A stretch of DNA of 64,000 bases from assembly GCA_050874585.1 (NCBI GenBank), contig JBNMKZ010000007.1, positions 9,263 through 73,262 on the forward strand, given 5' to 3'. Every line of letters starts with the position of its first letter. Position 1 is the first letter of the stretch. A model generated the notes under the pieces. It had not been told where the DNA came from, did no database searches, and saw only the letters and a list, made by a program, of their open reading frames with translations. The position numbers were made by a program, and so were the translations under genes. Origin of the DNA: UBA1067 sp050874585. Its GTDB lineage: Bacteria; Verrucomicrobiota; Kiritimatiellia; RFP12; UBA1067. Below are positions 8,192 through 15,141 of this stretch, piece by piece.

Positions 8192-9187
8192 TTACCCCTT
8201 TTCCTTTGATTTCCTCATTTTTGCCGCGTCTGCGCGGCGGCGCAGGCGTTCCGACAGATCCTCAACCGGATCATAACCTGAAAGTATCAGTTTCTGCTGC
8301 TGGGCGGCCGTCTCGACAAGGTTCACGAGATCGCGTCCCTCTGAAACGGGAATAATGATGTTCGGCACGTCAACGCCCAGAATCGTCCGAACCCGCCGCG
8401 TCTGCCCGACACGGTCAATCTCTCCGACGACGTCCTTCAGTTTCTTGAAGGTAATCACCATCTGCAGGCGCTTTTCGCCGCGCACGGCCCCAATGCCGAA
8501 AATGCTCGGCACATGAAGGATGCCGATGCCACGGATCTCCATAAAGCCGACCGTCGAATCGGAAGCCGACCCAAAGAGAATGTTGTCCGCACCACGGCGT
8601 ATGCAGGTCAGGTCGTCCGCGACAAGCGCATAGCCGCGGCGAATCAGCCCAAGGGCCGTCTCGGACTTGCCGAGCCCCGGTGCACCCTCAAACATCACCC
8701 CAAGACCACAGACCTCCACCATCGTCCCGTAAATCGATGTGCGCGGCGCACTCAACCGTTCGAGCACAAATGCACACAGGTGCGAGAAGACCTTCGTCTT
8801 CAGCGTGGTGGACATAATGACGGCACCCGACTTCTCCGCGAGTTCAATCTCGTCCGGCAGAAGCCTGTTGCCATTCGTAATGATAAAGCAAAATGCCTTC
8901 AGCTCCAACAGGGCGCGGATGCGCGCCAGTCGCGTCTCAGCCTTCAGCGAGTGAAGGTAGGCAACTTCAGCATTGCCCAGGAGCTGAAGGCGCTTCCAGG
9001 CAAAATGCTCGTGAAAGCCCGTCAACGCCAAACCCGGCCGATTGACAATCGGCTCGTCGATTCGACGGTCGAGGCTCTTCCCTCCGGCGACGAGCTCAAG
9101 GCACAATTCCTCGCGCCCGGCCTCAAAGAAGTCGGACACCGTGAAATCTGTGCCGTTGGCACTGCCGCCGGAAGGAATCGCGTCCAT
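8192..9187 (-). CDS. hprK: HPr kinase/phosphorylase
   Basis: 331 residues; phosphorylates and dephosphorylates the regulatory serine of HPr in response to metabolic state. The Walker A loop is GAPGLGKSETALGLI (the usual GxSGxGKS serine is replaced by proline). It is followed by ADDLTCIRR and the family signature EIRGIGILHVPSIFGIGAVRGEK. The N-terminal domain (about 20-140) matches the family's regulatory half (FHEHFAWKRLQLLGNAEV). The gene sits between hpf and ptsH with short gaps. In proteobacteria hprK-like genes also lie near rpoN, hpf and lptB, which matches this order although rpoN itself is missing. Confidence 0.93.
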   Translation of the reverse strand: MDAIPSGGSANGTDFTVSDFFEAGREELCLELVAGGKSLDRRIDEPIVNRPGLALTGFHEHFAWKRLQLLGNAEVAYLHSLKAETRLARIRALLELKAFCFIITNGNRLLPDEIELAEKSGAVIMSTTLKTKVFSHLCAFVLERLSAPRTSIYGTMVEVCGLGVMFEGAPGLGKSETALGLIRRGYALVADDLTCIRRGADNILFGSASDSTVGFMEIRGIGILHVPSIFGIGAVRGEKRLQMVITFKKLKDVVGEIDRVGQTRRVRTILGVDVPNIIIPVSEGRDLVNLVETAAQQQKLILSGYDPVEDLSERLRRRADAAKMRKSKEKG

Positions 9188-9196
9188 GCGCAGTCC

Positions 9197-9532
9197 TCAG
9201 TTCTTGGCCGAAGCCGCACGCTGCTTGCGCACCGTGCCCTTGCGCGCCTTGACGCGCATACGCAGGAGCTGACGCTCCGCACGCGCCGCCGCCGTGTCGA
9301 TCACGCTCTTCGCGCTCTCGGAGAACTCCTTCGCGCCGACGGCCGTCTCGCCGAGACGGTTCGCCACGACTTCGGCCATGTACATGTGCTTCTTGACGTC
9401 AATGTCAATGACCACGGAGACCTTCGTCACCTTCGGAAAGCGTTCAACAAGCTTCGCCATACGCGCCTCGGCGTATGACTTGAGCGACTCAATCCGCACG
9501 TCGCTGTGCCTCATCGTTACTTCAATGCTCAT
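9197..9532 (-). CDS. hpf: Ribosome hibernation-promoting factor (short HPF/YfiA type)
   Basis: 111 residues. The N-terminal beta-alpha-beta-beta-beta-alpha domain includes MSIEVTMRHSDVRIESLKSYAEARMAKL, without the long C-terminal dimerisation domain of long HPF. It binds the ribosomal decoding region and stabilises inactive 70S or 100S particles in slow growth. The tail is basic (KARKGTVRKQRAASAKN), consistent with RNA contact. A strong ribosome site (AAGGAGG) precedes the ATG. A 54-bp gap separates it from lptB, and the same order is seen in proteobacterial rpoN operons. Confidence 0.9.
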   Translation of the reverse strand: MSIEVTMRHSDVRIESLKSYAEARMAKLVERFPKVTKVSVVIDIDVKKHMYMAEVVANRLGETAVGAKEFSESAKSVIDTAAARAERQLLRMRVKARKGTVRKQRAASAKN

Positions 9533-9586
9533 CTTTTTCCTCCTTCTTGTTGTGTATGTAGTGTTCGTCCAAAAATCCTCGTCCGT

Positions 9587-10384
9587 TTACATTCGGAAGC
9601 CATCGCCCAGATAGCGCGCCCGCACCTCGGGATCCTCCACGAGTTCGGCGGTCGTACCCGCCTTGAGCAACTGCCCGTTGTAGACCATGTAAGCGCGGTC
9701 GACGACGGACAGCGTCTCGCGCACGTTGTGGTCGGTGATGATGATTCCAAGTCCCTGCCGCGCCAACCGGCGCACGATGTCCTGGATCTCGTTCACGCTG
9801 AGCGGGTCAACGCCTGCAAAGGGTTCGTCCAACATCAGGATGGACGGGTTGCGCACCAGCGACCGGGCTATCTCCAGCTTGCGCCGCTCGCCACCCGAAA
9901 GCGTATACGCCGGTTGCTTCGCGACCTTCATGAGATCGAAGGGCTCCAGCAGTTCCTCGGCACGGGCCATGCGCGCCTTCCGTGAGAGAGGCAGGGTCTC
10001 CAAAATCGCCATGACATTGTCCCAGACGGACAGCTTGCGGAAGATACTCGCCTCCTGCGCCAAGTAGCCAAGCCCGTTCCGCGCCCGCATGAAAACTGGC
10101 ATCCGCGTCAAATCCTTGCCGCGAAACTCCACCTTGCCGCCGTCGGGACGCACCAGCCCGACAATCATGTAGAAGGTCGTCGTCTTGCCCGCCCCGTTCG
10201 GCCCGAGAAGACCGACAATCTCACCGCAGCTGACTTCCATCGACATCCCGTTGACGACCGTGCGGTCGCCATAGACCTTCACAAGGCCCGTCGCCCGCAG
10301 GTCGGGTTCGCGCCGCCCCATGTCGCCGCCGCGCTCCTCGGCCATCGCCTTCATCGCGCCCAATACCGGATCGTCATTCGTCAT
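9587..10384 (-). CDS. lptB: LPS export ABC transporter ATPase LptB
   Basis: 265 residues. Powers extraction of LPS from the inner membrane as part of LptB2FG. It has Walker A GPNGAGKTT, the Q-loop region YLAQEASIF, signature LSGGERRKLEIARSL, Walker B SILMLDEPFAGVDP and the H-loop ITDHNVRET, all typical of LptB. The ATG overlaps the lptC/lptA stop by ATGA. An N-terminal extension of about 28 residues precedes the ABC core (ATGLVKVYGDRTVV). LptF and LptG are not in this window. Confidence 0.93.
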   Translation of the reverse strand: MTNDDPVLGAMKAMAEERGGDMGRREPDLRATGLVKVYGDRTVVNGMSMEVSCGEIVGLLGPNGAGKTTTFYMIVGLVRPDGGKVEFRGKDLTRMPVFMRARNGLGYLAQEASIFRKLSVWDNVMAILETLPLSRKARMARAEELLEPFDLMKVAKQPAYTLSGGERRKLEIARSLVRNPSILMLDEPFAGVDPLSVNEIQDIVRRLARQGLGIIITDHNVRETLSVVDRAYMVYNGQLLKAGTTAELVEDPEVRARYLGDGFRM

Positions 10385-11301
10385 TTCATCCCCCCTGGCA
10401 ACTGAAGCCCGTTCGTTTCGATTGTCACGCGGGAATCGAGCACCTCCACCTGCTCCGAGTCGAGCCAGAAGCGGATGCGCCGCCCTTCAACCGTACCCTT
10501 GCGACTACCGGCAACCGAAAGCCGCGCCAAATTGTTCGTCCCATCACCAAACATGGTCACGCGTGACGTGCCGTCCTGCTTCTGGTAGACGGCTCGTGCA
10601 CATGTCCCCGTCTTGTCATCGCTCGTCACCCGAACGCCTCCCAGCGCAACAATCCGCCGCACGTCATTCGTCCCCTCGATGAAGGCGAAAGCCCGCTCGC
10701 ACGAAAGGTGGCACGGCTGGTCCTTCATCTCGTGGACAACCTCGACCGCCCCATCGAACATGGCCACACCGGCGCGGCGGTCGTAGTCCGCCGCACGGGA
10801 CGTGAGCACATTGCCGTCCGCCTTCAGGTGAACGTTCGTCGAAATCATCACGTACTCATCCGATGCCGAGAAGTAGACACCCGCACCCGAGAGGTCCGCC
10901 TGTTCCCGATAGGAGGCCGAAGCCTGCCCCTCGGCCCAGCCGCTCCGCGTCGCACGATCCACCACGCAGTTGTCCGCGTCAATTGTGGACTCGACCGTCC
11001 CGTCTTCGCGGAACTGCCGAATCTGGACGCCCGAGCACCAAATCAACCCCTCCTTTAGGAAGAACTGCGCCCGCTGGGCGAAGACGCTCGTCTTCACCGA
11101 ACCGTCGGGATGGTTCTCCACTGGAACGGTCACATTCTCCGCCGGACTCTGCACGGCCGCCGCGCACATACGATACGCCGCCCGCAGCCGGTCGGCCTCA
11201 CGCAAGTGCTCCGCACGACCCGCCATCCAGGATGCCGAGTCAAACGCCGCGAACAGGGGGAGCGTCAGGCCAACAAGCGCAATCTCAGCGAATATCCGCA
11301 T
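10381..11301 (-). CDS. LPS transport periplasmic protein, apparent LptC/LptA (OstA) type
   Basis: 306 residues with an N-terminal signal or anchor (MRIFAEIALVGLTLPLFAAF). A long beta-rich region follows, with repeated OstA-like strands such as VSTIDADNCV-type, SRAADYDRRAGVAMFDGAV and VEGRRIRFWLDSEQVEVL. The first half resembles LptC (a single-span bridge) and the second LptA, so it may combine both; neither appears separately here. It lies between kdsA and lptB, the usual position of lptC-lptA. The ATG at 11301 begins the signal sequence and overlaps the kdsA end by 17 nt; an in-frame upstream ATG is inside kdsA and less likely. It would form the periplasmic bridge delivering LPS to the outer membrane. 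Confidence 0.75.
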   Translation of the reverse strand: MRIFAEIALVGLTLPLFAAFDSASWMAGRAEHLREADRLRAAYRMCAAAVQSPAENVTVPVENHPDGSVKTSVFAQRAQFFLKEGLIWCSGVQIRQFREDGTVESTIDADNCVVDRATRSGWAEGQASASYREQADLSGAGVYFSASDEYVMISTNVHLKADGNVLTSRAADYDRRAGVAMFDGAVEVVHEMKDQPCHLSCERAFAFIEGTNDVRRIVALGGVRVTSDDKTGTCARAVYQKQDGTSRVTMFGDGTNNLARLSVAGSRKGTVEGRRIRFWLDSEQVEVLDSRVTIETNGLQLPGGMK

Positions 11302-12100
11302 GAATTCGAAGCAACACCTTCCAGAGTTTCTCAAGTTCTGCAAACCGAATCGCATTCGCCGCGTCGCTTTTCGCGACCTTCGGGTTCATGTGCGTCTCCA
11401 TGAAAACGCCGTCCACGCCCGTGGCAACCGCCGCGCGCGCAATCGCCGGCGCATACTTTCCATCGCCGCCGGAGCCCGTGCCCAGTCCGCCCGGACGCTG
11501 CACCGAGTGCGTGGCATCCATCACCACGGGGTAGCCGAGCTCGCGCATAATCAGCAGCGAACGCATATCCGCCACGAGGTTGTGGTAGCCGAACGAAGCG
11601 CCGCGCTCGCAGAGGACAATGCGCCGATTTCCCGTCGACTCAATCTTGCGAATGACCTGGGCCATGTCCTCCGGGGCCATGAACTGCCCCTTCTTCACGT
11701 TCACCACGGCCCCCGTTTCGCCCGCCGCAACAACCAAATCAGTCTGCCGCGCCAGGAACGCGGGAATCTGCAGCACGTCGCACACCTCTGCCACCGGCTT
11801 CGCCTGCCACGGCTCATGAATGTCCGTCAGCACGGGAACATCAAATGTCGAGCGGACCTCGGCGAGAACCTCAAGGCCCTTCTCAAGCCCCGGTCCACGG
11901 AAGGAATCCACACTCGTACGATTCGCCTTGTCAAAACTCGCCTTGAAGATGAGCTTCGCCTTCAGCTTCTTCGCCAAAGCCGTCAACCGCTTCGCCAGGT
12001 CAAGTGCCATCTCACGCGACTCAATCACGCACGGTCCCGCAATGAACGTCAGACCGCCGTCGCCAAATGACACGCCCTTATCGACTAACACTTTCTTCAT
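11285..12100 (-). CDS. kdsA: 3-deoxy-8-phosphooctulonate (Kdo-8-P) synthase
   Basis: 271 residues. Condenses PEP with arabinose-5-phosphate to make Kdo-8-phosphate for LPS inner core. Family motifs: FIAGPCVIES, KASFDKANRTS, GPGLEKGLEVL, TDIHEPWQ, QIPAFLARQTDL, KKGQFMAPEDM and DATHSVQRPGG. The ATG at 12100 fits the family start and lies 7 nt after a TGGTATAAT box, predicting a leaderless transcript. The longer open frame starting at 12274 would run across that promoter and overlap ogt, so I reject it. First gene of the nine-gene operon down to nadE; waaA, which uses the Kdo, lies at 49504-50802. Confidence 0.95.
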   Translation of the reverse strand: MKKVLVDKGVSFGDGGLTFIAGPCVIESREMALDLAKRLTALAKKLKAKLIFKASFDKANRTSVDSFRGPGLEKGLEVLAEVRSTFDVPVLTDIHEPWQAKPVAEVCDVLQIPAFLARQTDLVVAAGETGAVVNVKKGQFMAPEDMAQVIRKIESTGNRRIVLCERGASFGYHNLVADMRSLLIMRELGYPVVMDATHSVQRPGGLGTGSGGDGKYAPAIARAAVATGVDGVFMETHMNPKVAKSDAANAIRFAELEKLWKVLLRIHADIR

Positions 12101-12107
12101 GGCCTTT

Positions 12108-12116
12108 ATTATACCA
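12108..12116 (-). promoter_or_regulatory. Promoter of kdsA-nadE operon, leaderless spacing
   Basis: Minus strand TGGTATAAT, -10 hexamer at 12108-12113, exactly 7 nt before the kdsA ATG. No clear -35 box. Confidence 0.6.
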
Positions 12117-12222
12117 TAATCGTGCGGTATCTTACTACTCCCCTTTACGCCAGAATCGCATCCGTTCGCGTCTGCCAGCCCCCACAGAAAACCAATTCGT
12201 CCGACACGACGGCCACGGAAAA

Positions 12223-12231
12223 TGGTAGAAT
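12223..12231 (+). promoter_or_regulatory. Promoter of ogt, leaderless spacing
   Basis: Plus strand TGGTAGAAT with the ATG of ogt 8 nt downstream. Divergent from the kdsA promoter about 110 bp away. Confidence 0.5.
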
Positions 12232-12239
12232 GCTCTCTC

Positions 12240-12836
12240 ATGGAAACGGCACCTGTCATTCCGTCCTTTGTCACGAGCTATGCCTCCCCGCTGGGCGGCA
12301 TCACGCTCGCGAGCGACGGCCACGCTCTCACGGGACTCTGGTTCGATGGCCAGCGGCACGACCGCGCAACCCTCGGCGACCAACCGACCATGCGTCAAGA
12401 CCTGCTGGCCTTCCATCGTGCTCGCGCCTGGCTCGACCTCTACTTTCGCGGCACCGTTCCTCCATTCACGCCCCCTCTCATCACCCACGGCTCCGACTTT
12501 CGGCGGCTCGTTGCCGCCGTCATGCTGGACATTCCGTTCGGACGGACCACAACCTATGGTGCAATCGCCCGCGAGGTTGCACGCCGAACGGGGGAGCCCC
12601 ACATTTCCGCCCAAGCCGTCGGACAAGCCGTTGGACGCAACCCGATTGCACTCATCGTCCCCTGCCATCGCGTCGTTGGACACGACGGCCGCCTGACGGG
12701 ATACGCCGGTGGACTCGAACGGAAACAATGGCTTCTCGAACACGAAAAAATGATGGGAAATCCTCTCCAAGCCGAAGGCTCGCTTTCCGAACTGGTGGGC
12801 GATACTGGACTCGGACCAGTGACCCCTACCGTGTGA
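12240..12836 (+). CDS. ogt: Methylated-DNA-protein cysteine methyltransferase
   Basis: 198 residues. Repairs O6-alkylguanine by moving the alkyl group to its own cysteine. The C-terminal catalytic domain has IPFGRTTTYGAIA, the helix-turn-helix AVGQAVGRNPIALIVPCHRVVG with the acceptor Cys in PCHR, and GYAGGLERKQWLL. The N-terminal domain (about 1-90) is the usual ribonuclease-H-like region. After the normal family end near residue 170 the frame continues about 28 more codons into the antisense strand of tRNA-Val; the last residues (GDTGLGPVTPTV) are simply the antisense translation of the tRNA. The start at 12240 follows a TGGTAGAAT box by 8 nt. Confidence 0.88.
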   Translation: METAPVIPSFVTSYASPLGGITLASDGHALTGLWFDGQRHDRATLGDQPTMRQDLLAFHRARAWLDLYFRGTVPPFTPPLITHGSDFRRLVAAVMLDIPFGRTTTYGAIAREVARRTGEPHISAQAVGQAVGRNPIALIVPCHRVVGHDGRLTGYAGGLERKQWLLEHEKMMGNPLQAEGSLSELVGDTGLGPVTPTV

Positions 12837-12868
12837 AGGTAATGCTCTAACCAACTGAGCTAATCGCC
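12793..12868 (-). tRNA. tRNA-Val (anticodon CAC)
   Basis: The minus strand folds into a standard cloverleaf: acceptor GGGCGAT/ATCGCCC, D-arm with AGCTCAGTTGGTTAGAGC, anticodon stem TTACC/GGTAG around loop TTCACAC (anticodon CAC, valine GTG codons), T-arm ACTGG/CCAGT, discriminator A and an encoded CCA (12793-12795). The 3' end overlaps the 3' end of ogt on the other strand. Confidence 0.93.
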
Positions 12869-12887
12869 CAGCACGGAAAACGGGGCA

Positions 12888-12917
12888 TAGTATATCATAA
12901 CCCGCCGACCCGTGACA
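12888..12917 (-). promoter_or_regulatory. Promoter of tRNA-Val
   Basis: -35 TTGTCA (12912-12917), 18-bp spacer, -10 TATACT (12888-12893) preceded by TGA, i.e. an extended -10. Confidence 0.6.
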
Positions 12918-13006
12918 AGGGGGTAAATTCATCCTTATCCCGAAAATCCGGAATGAGGGTGGAATGGACGCATCTCAACCGCGCCATTCCGAGCCGCGCA
13001 CAACGC

Positions 13007-13038
13007 GATGCGCACGACTCGGTTCTGTCGTGCGCATC
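13007..13038. terminator. 11-bp perfect hairpin downstream of DUF2130 gene
   Basis: GATGCGCACGA (13007-13017) pairs perfectly with TCGTGCGCATC (13028-13038) around a 10-nt loop. More GTGCGCA copies in both orientations follow to 13090. It lies 77 bp downstream of the DUF2130 stop (minus strand). There is no T-run, so termination is only a possibility. Confidence 0.45.
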
Positions 13039-13114
13039 TCAGGACCCTGCCGTGCGCACCACGCAATGCCGCGATGCGCACGACGCTTGCAGGGCGCGGT
13101 ATCCCCACTCCCTC

Positions 13115-14545
13115 TTATTCCTCCCCTTCCGCCGACTTTCCACGCACCTCGTCGAACTTCGCCTTCATCGTCGGATTGTTGCGCGTCAGTTTCTTGATGG
13201 TGAGCGCATCGGCCTTGTCGTTGGCAAGACGCAGGTTCCGCTCGCTGCCGACCAGGTTCTCCTTGATCTTCTGCAGGTGCTCAATCGTCTTGTCAATTTC
13301 CTCGATGGCCTTGCCGAACTTCTCGCTCGCAAGGCGACAGTTGTTGGCGAACCGCGTCTTGAAGTCAACAAGCTGATTCTCGAAGTTGGTGACATCCACC
13401 GACTGGCTCTGCGCCACGACCAACTGCCGCCGATACTCCAGGCTCTTCTTCGAGGTCTGCACAAGAAGACCGATAAGCGGCAGGAAGAACTGCGGACGAA
13501 TGACGTACATCTTGTCGTAGCGGTAGGACACGTCGACAATGCCGCCGTTGTAGAGTTCGCTGTCGGGTTCGAGCAACGAGACGAGTACGGCGAACTCGCA
13601 CTTCTTGGCGCGGCGGTCGGCATCGAGCTTCTTGAAGAAGTCCTCGTTCTTGTGCTTGGTGGCCGTCTCATCCGCCTCATTCTTCATCTCGAACATGATG
13701 GAAATGTATTCCGTCCCATCCTCGTCAAAGTCACGGAAGATGAAGTCCCCCTTCGAACCACCCGACGCGTCGTTATCCTTCTCAAAGTAGGCACGCGGCA
13801 TCATCGAGCGCAGCGTCTGGTTGAACTGTGTGCTGCAGTGGATCTCAAGCGTCTCGCCAATCATCTTGGTCGACATCCGCGTCTTGAGATCCTTGTAGTA
13901 GTCCACCTGCTCCTGGGCCGTGCGCAACTGCATCTCGAACTCCTTGCGGACGGCATTCTCGTGGAGGACGGCCTTCTGGCGGTCGAGTTCGGCGGCCGCA
14001 CGAAGCTGCGCAATTTCCGTCTCCTTGCCCTGAAGAACGGCCTGCGCCTTGCGCTGCTCCTCAAGGACGGCAATGCGCAGGCGGTTGTCGCCATCGCTGA
14101 CGGACGCTTTCAGCGCGTCAATTTCGCGTTCCTTGCCAGCCAGCGCAAGCGACAGTTCGGAAGCCTTCTTCTGTTCGGCCTCCGCCAGCTGGGTCTTCAG
14201 CCGCGTCACTTCCGCCTGCTGCTCGGAACGGAGGCGATCGATCTCATTCTGCCGCTCCGACTTCAGCAGTTTCAGCTGTCCCTGATTCTCGGCTTTCAGG
14301 CGGTCGATTTCCGCCTGCTTTTCGGAGAGCGCGGCATCCTTCTTGCCAAGCGCTTCCTGATAGTTCTTCTCGGCCGTGGCCGTGGCAAGCCGTTCCTCGG
14401 CCTTCTGCCGCTTGCTGAGTTCCGCCAAGCGGCGATCCAACTCGGCATTGAATTCCTCGTTCTTCACCTGATTGAGAATCGCGGCATAGCCGGCCTCGTC
14501 AACGGTGAACGCCTTGTGACAGTTCGGGCAAATCAGTTCTTTCAT
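13115..14545 (-). CDS. DUF2130 family protein
   Basis: 476 residues. It begins with a zinc-ribbon-like CPNCHK motif, then a long charged coiled coil (about residues 30-225, rich in Glu/Gln/Lys/Ala), and then the conserved DUF2130 core (GDFIFRDFDEDGTEYISIMFEMKNEADET, NEDFFKKLDADRRAKKCEFAVLVSLLE, YRYDKMYVIRPQFFLPLIGLL), which resembles a nuclease-like fold in some analyses. The tail is a second helical segment. Biochemical role unknown to me. It lies directly beside the CRISPR array. Its promoter carries the same tandem 10-bp operator found in front of cas1 and the cmr operon (see findings), hinting at co-regulation with CRISPR immunity. Confidence 0.85.
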   Translation of the reverse strand: MKELICPNCHKAFTVDEAGYAAILNQVKNEEFNAELDRRLAELSKRQKAEERLATATAEKNYQEALGKKDAALSEKQAEIDRLKAENQGQLKLLKSERQNEIDRLRSEQQAEVTRLKTQLAEAEQKKASELSLALAGKEREIDALKASVSDGDNRLRIAVLEEQRKAQAVLQGKETEIAQLRAAAELDRQKAVLHENAVRKEFEMQLRTAQEQVDYYKDLKTRMSTKMIGETLEIHCSTQFNQTLRSMMPRAYFEKDNDASGGSKGDFIFRDFDEDGTEYISIMFEMKNEADETATKHKNEDFFKKLDADRRAKKCEFAVLVSLLEPDSELYNGGIVDVSYRYDKMYVIRPQFFLPLIGLLVQTSKKSLEYRRQLVVAQSQSVDVTNFENQLVDFKTRFANNCRLASEKFGKAIEEIDKTIEHLQKIKENLVGSERNLRLANDKADALTIKKLTRNNPTMKAKFDEVRGKSAEGEE

Positions 14546-14632
14546 GTCAATCCAATCGTCTGCGTCAGTCGTTACTTCAGTTCCTTATCTCCAAGAGGAC
14601 TCATTCCCCTCAAGACGCGCCTATTATAGCAC

Positions 14633-14641
14633 ATCTCCTTC
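14633..14641 (-). promoter_or_regulatory. Extended -10 promoter of DUF2130 gene
   Basis: Minus strand TGCTATAAT (-10 hexamer 14633-14638), with TTGTCG about 15 bp upstream as a possible -35. Leader of about 80 nt to the ATG at 14545. Confidence 0.55.
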
Positions 14642-14658
14642 AGCGACAAGCGGAATTG

Positions 14659-14678
14659 GATATCCGCAGACATCCGCA
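14659..14678 (-). promoter_or_regulatory. Tandem 10-bp operator, site A
   Basis: On the plus strand GATATCCGCA followed directly by GACATCCGCA; on the minus strand TGCGGATGTC-TGCGGATATC. The promoter-proximal edge is 20 bp from the DUF2130 -10 box. Sites B (17512-17531) and C (26497-26516) are nearly identical. Confidence 0.6.
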
Positions 14679-14759
14679 GGCAAGGCTGGGCAAACGCGGC
14701 ACTTCACGAACCGCATCCCTGCAAGGAATAGGTTGAACTATCGCAAAGCAATCTAATCA

Positions 14760-14796
14760 ATCTTCATCGCCTTTCGGCTCGGGTAGTGGTTGGCAG
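14760..14796 (-). repeat. Isolated degenerate CRISPR repeat
   Basis: Matches the 37-nt array repeat at most positions from GCCTTTCGGCT onward (one G for A change and others), and about two thirds of the rest. It lies 345 bp beyond the last repeat of the main array at its leader-distal end, so it is a decayed trailer repeat. Confidence 0.7.
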
Positions 14797-14853
14797 TTGA
14801 GGGAAATCCAATGCCTTTCTTACTGCTTCTTCGTATGATATTTCGTTTCTCAT
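14764..14853 (-). CDS. Possible 29-residue peptide overlapping degenerate CRISPR repeat
   Basis: ATG at 14853 preceded by AAAGGAACTGAA, a good ribosome site, and ending TGA at 14764. The C-terminal third is encoded by the degenerate repeat (QLPTTTRAERR). It is 20 bp downstream of the coiled-coil ORF. Short and unsupported beyond the ribosome site; may be chance. Confidence 0.25.
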   Translation of the reverse strand: MRNEISYEEAVRKALDFPQLPTTTRAERR

Positions 14854-14873
14854 TTCAGTTCCTTTTGTGTGCT

Positions 14874-15083
14874 TTACATCAAGAAACCAATATCTTGACG
14901 AATACCCCTCATCATGTCTCTCATCATATTACTATTGCGATTAAATTCAGACATAATATTGCTATTATGTTGCGTAATCGCCTCAAGCGTCTTGTTCATC
15001 ACCTCCAACTGTTCTTCCATCAATTTCTTGATTTCATCAAGCCTGTCGCTTAGTTCGTTCATTTTATCGTTTAGTTCGTTCAT
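14874..15083 (-). CDS. Small coiled-coil protein between CRISPR trailer repeats
   Basis: 69 residues starting MNELNDKMNELSDRLDEIKK, with heptad spacing through most of its length, then an Asn/Met-rich tail (HNSNIMSEF, MMRDMMRGIR). The ATG at 15083 was chosen because AAAGGA lies about 9 nt upstream; an ATG at 15101 is also possible. The region is much more AT-rich than its neighbours, a sign of foreign origin. It lies between the last array repeat (15142) and the isolated degenerate repeat (14760), on the same strand as the array. I recognise no family; an oligomerising adaptor or inhibitor is possible but unproven. Confidence 0.6.
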   Translation of the reverse strand: MNELNDKMNELSDRLDEIKKLMEEQLEVMNKTLEAITQHNSNIMSEFNRNSNMMRDMMRGIRQDIGFLM

Positions 15084-15141
15084 TTTAGTTTTTCCTTTCA
15101 TTGATATATTTAATTTCGCATACCTTACTCTATCTTCCTTG

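Noticed and set aside
12100..12274. Upstream in-frame start for kdsA
   Set aside because: Would run through the TGGTATAAT promoter and overlap ogt; the family start is at 12100.
12135..12932. 265-codon frame opposite ogt and tRNA-Val
   Set aside because: Antisense shadow of ogt and of the tRNA; no ribosome site or family.
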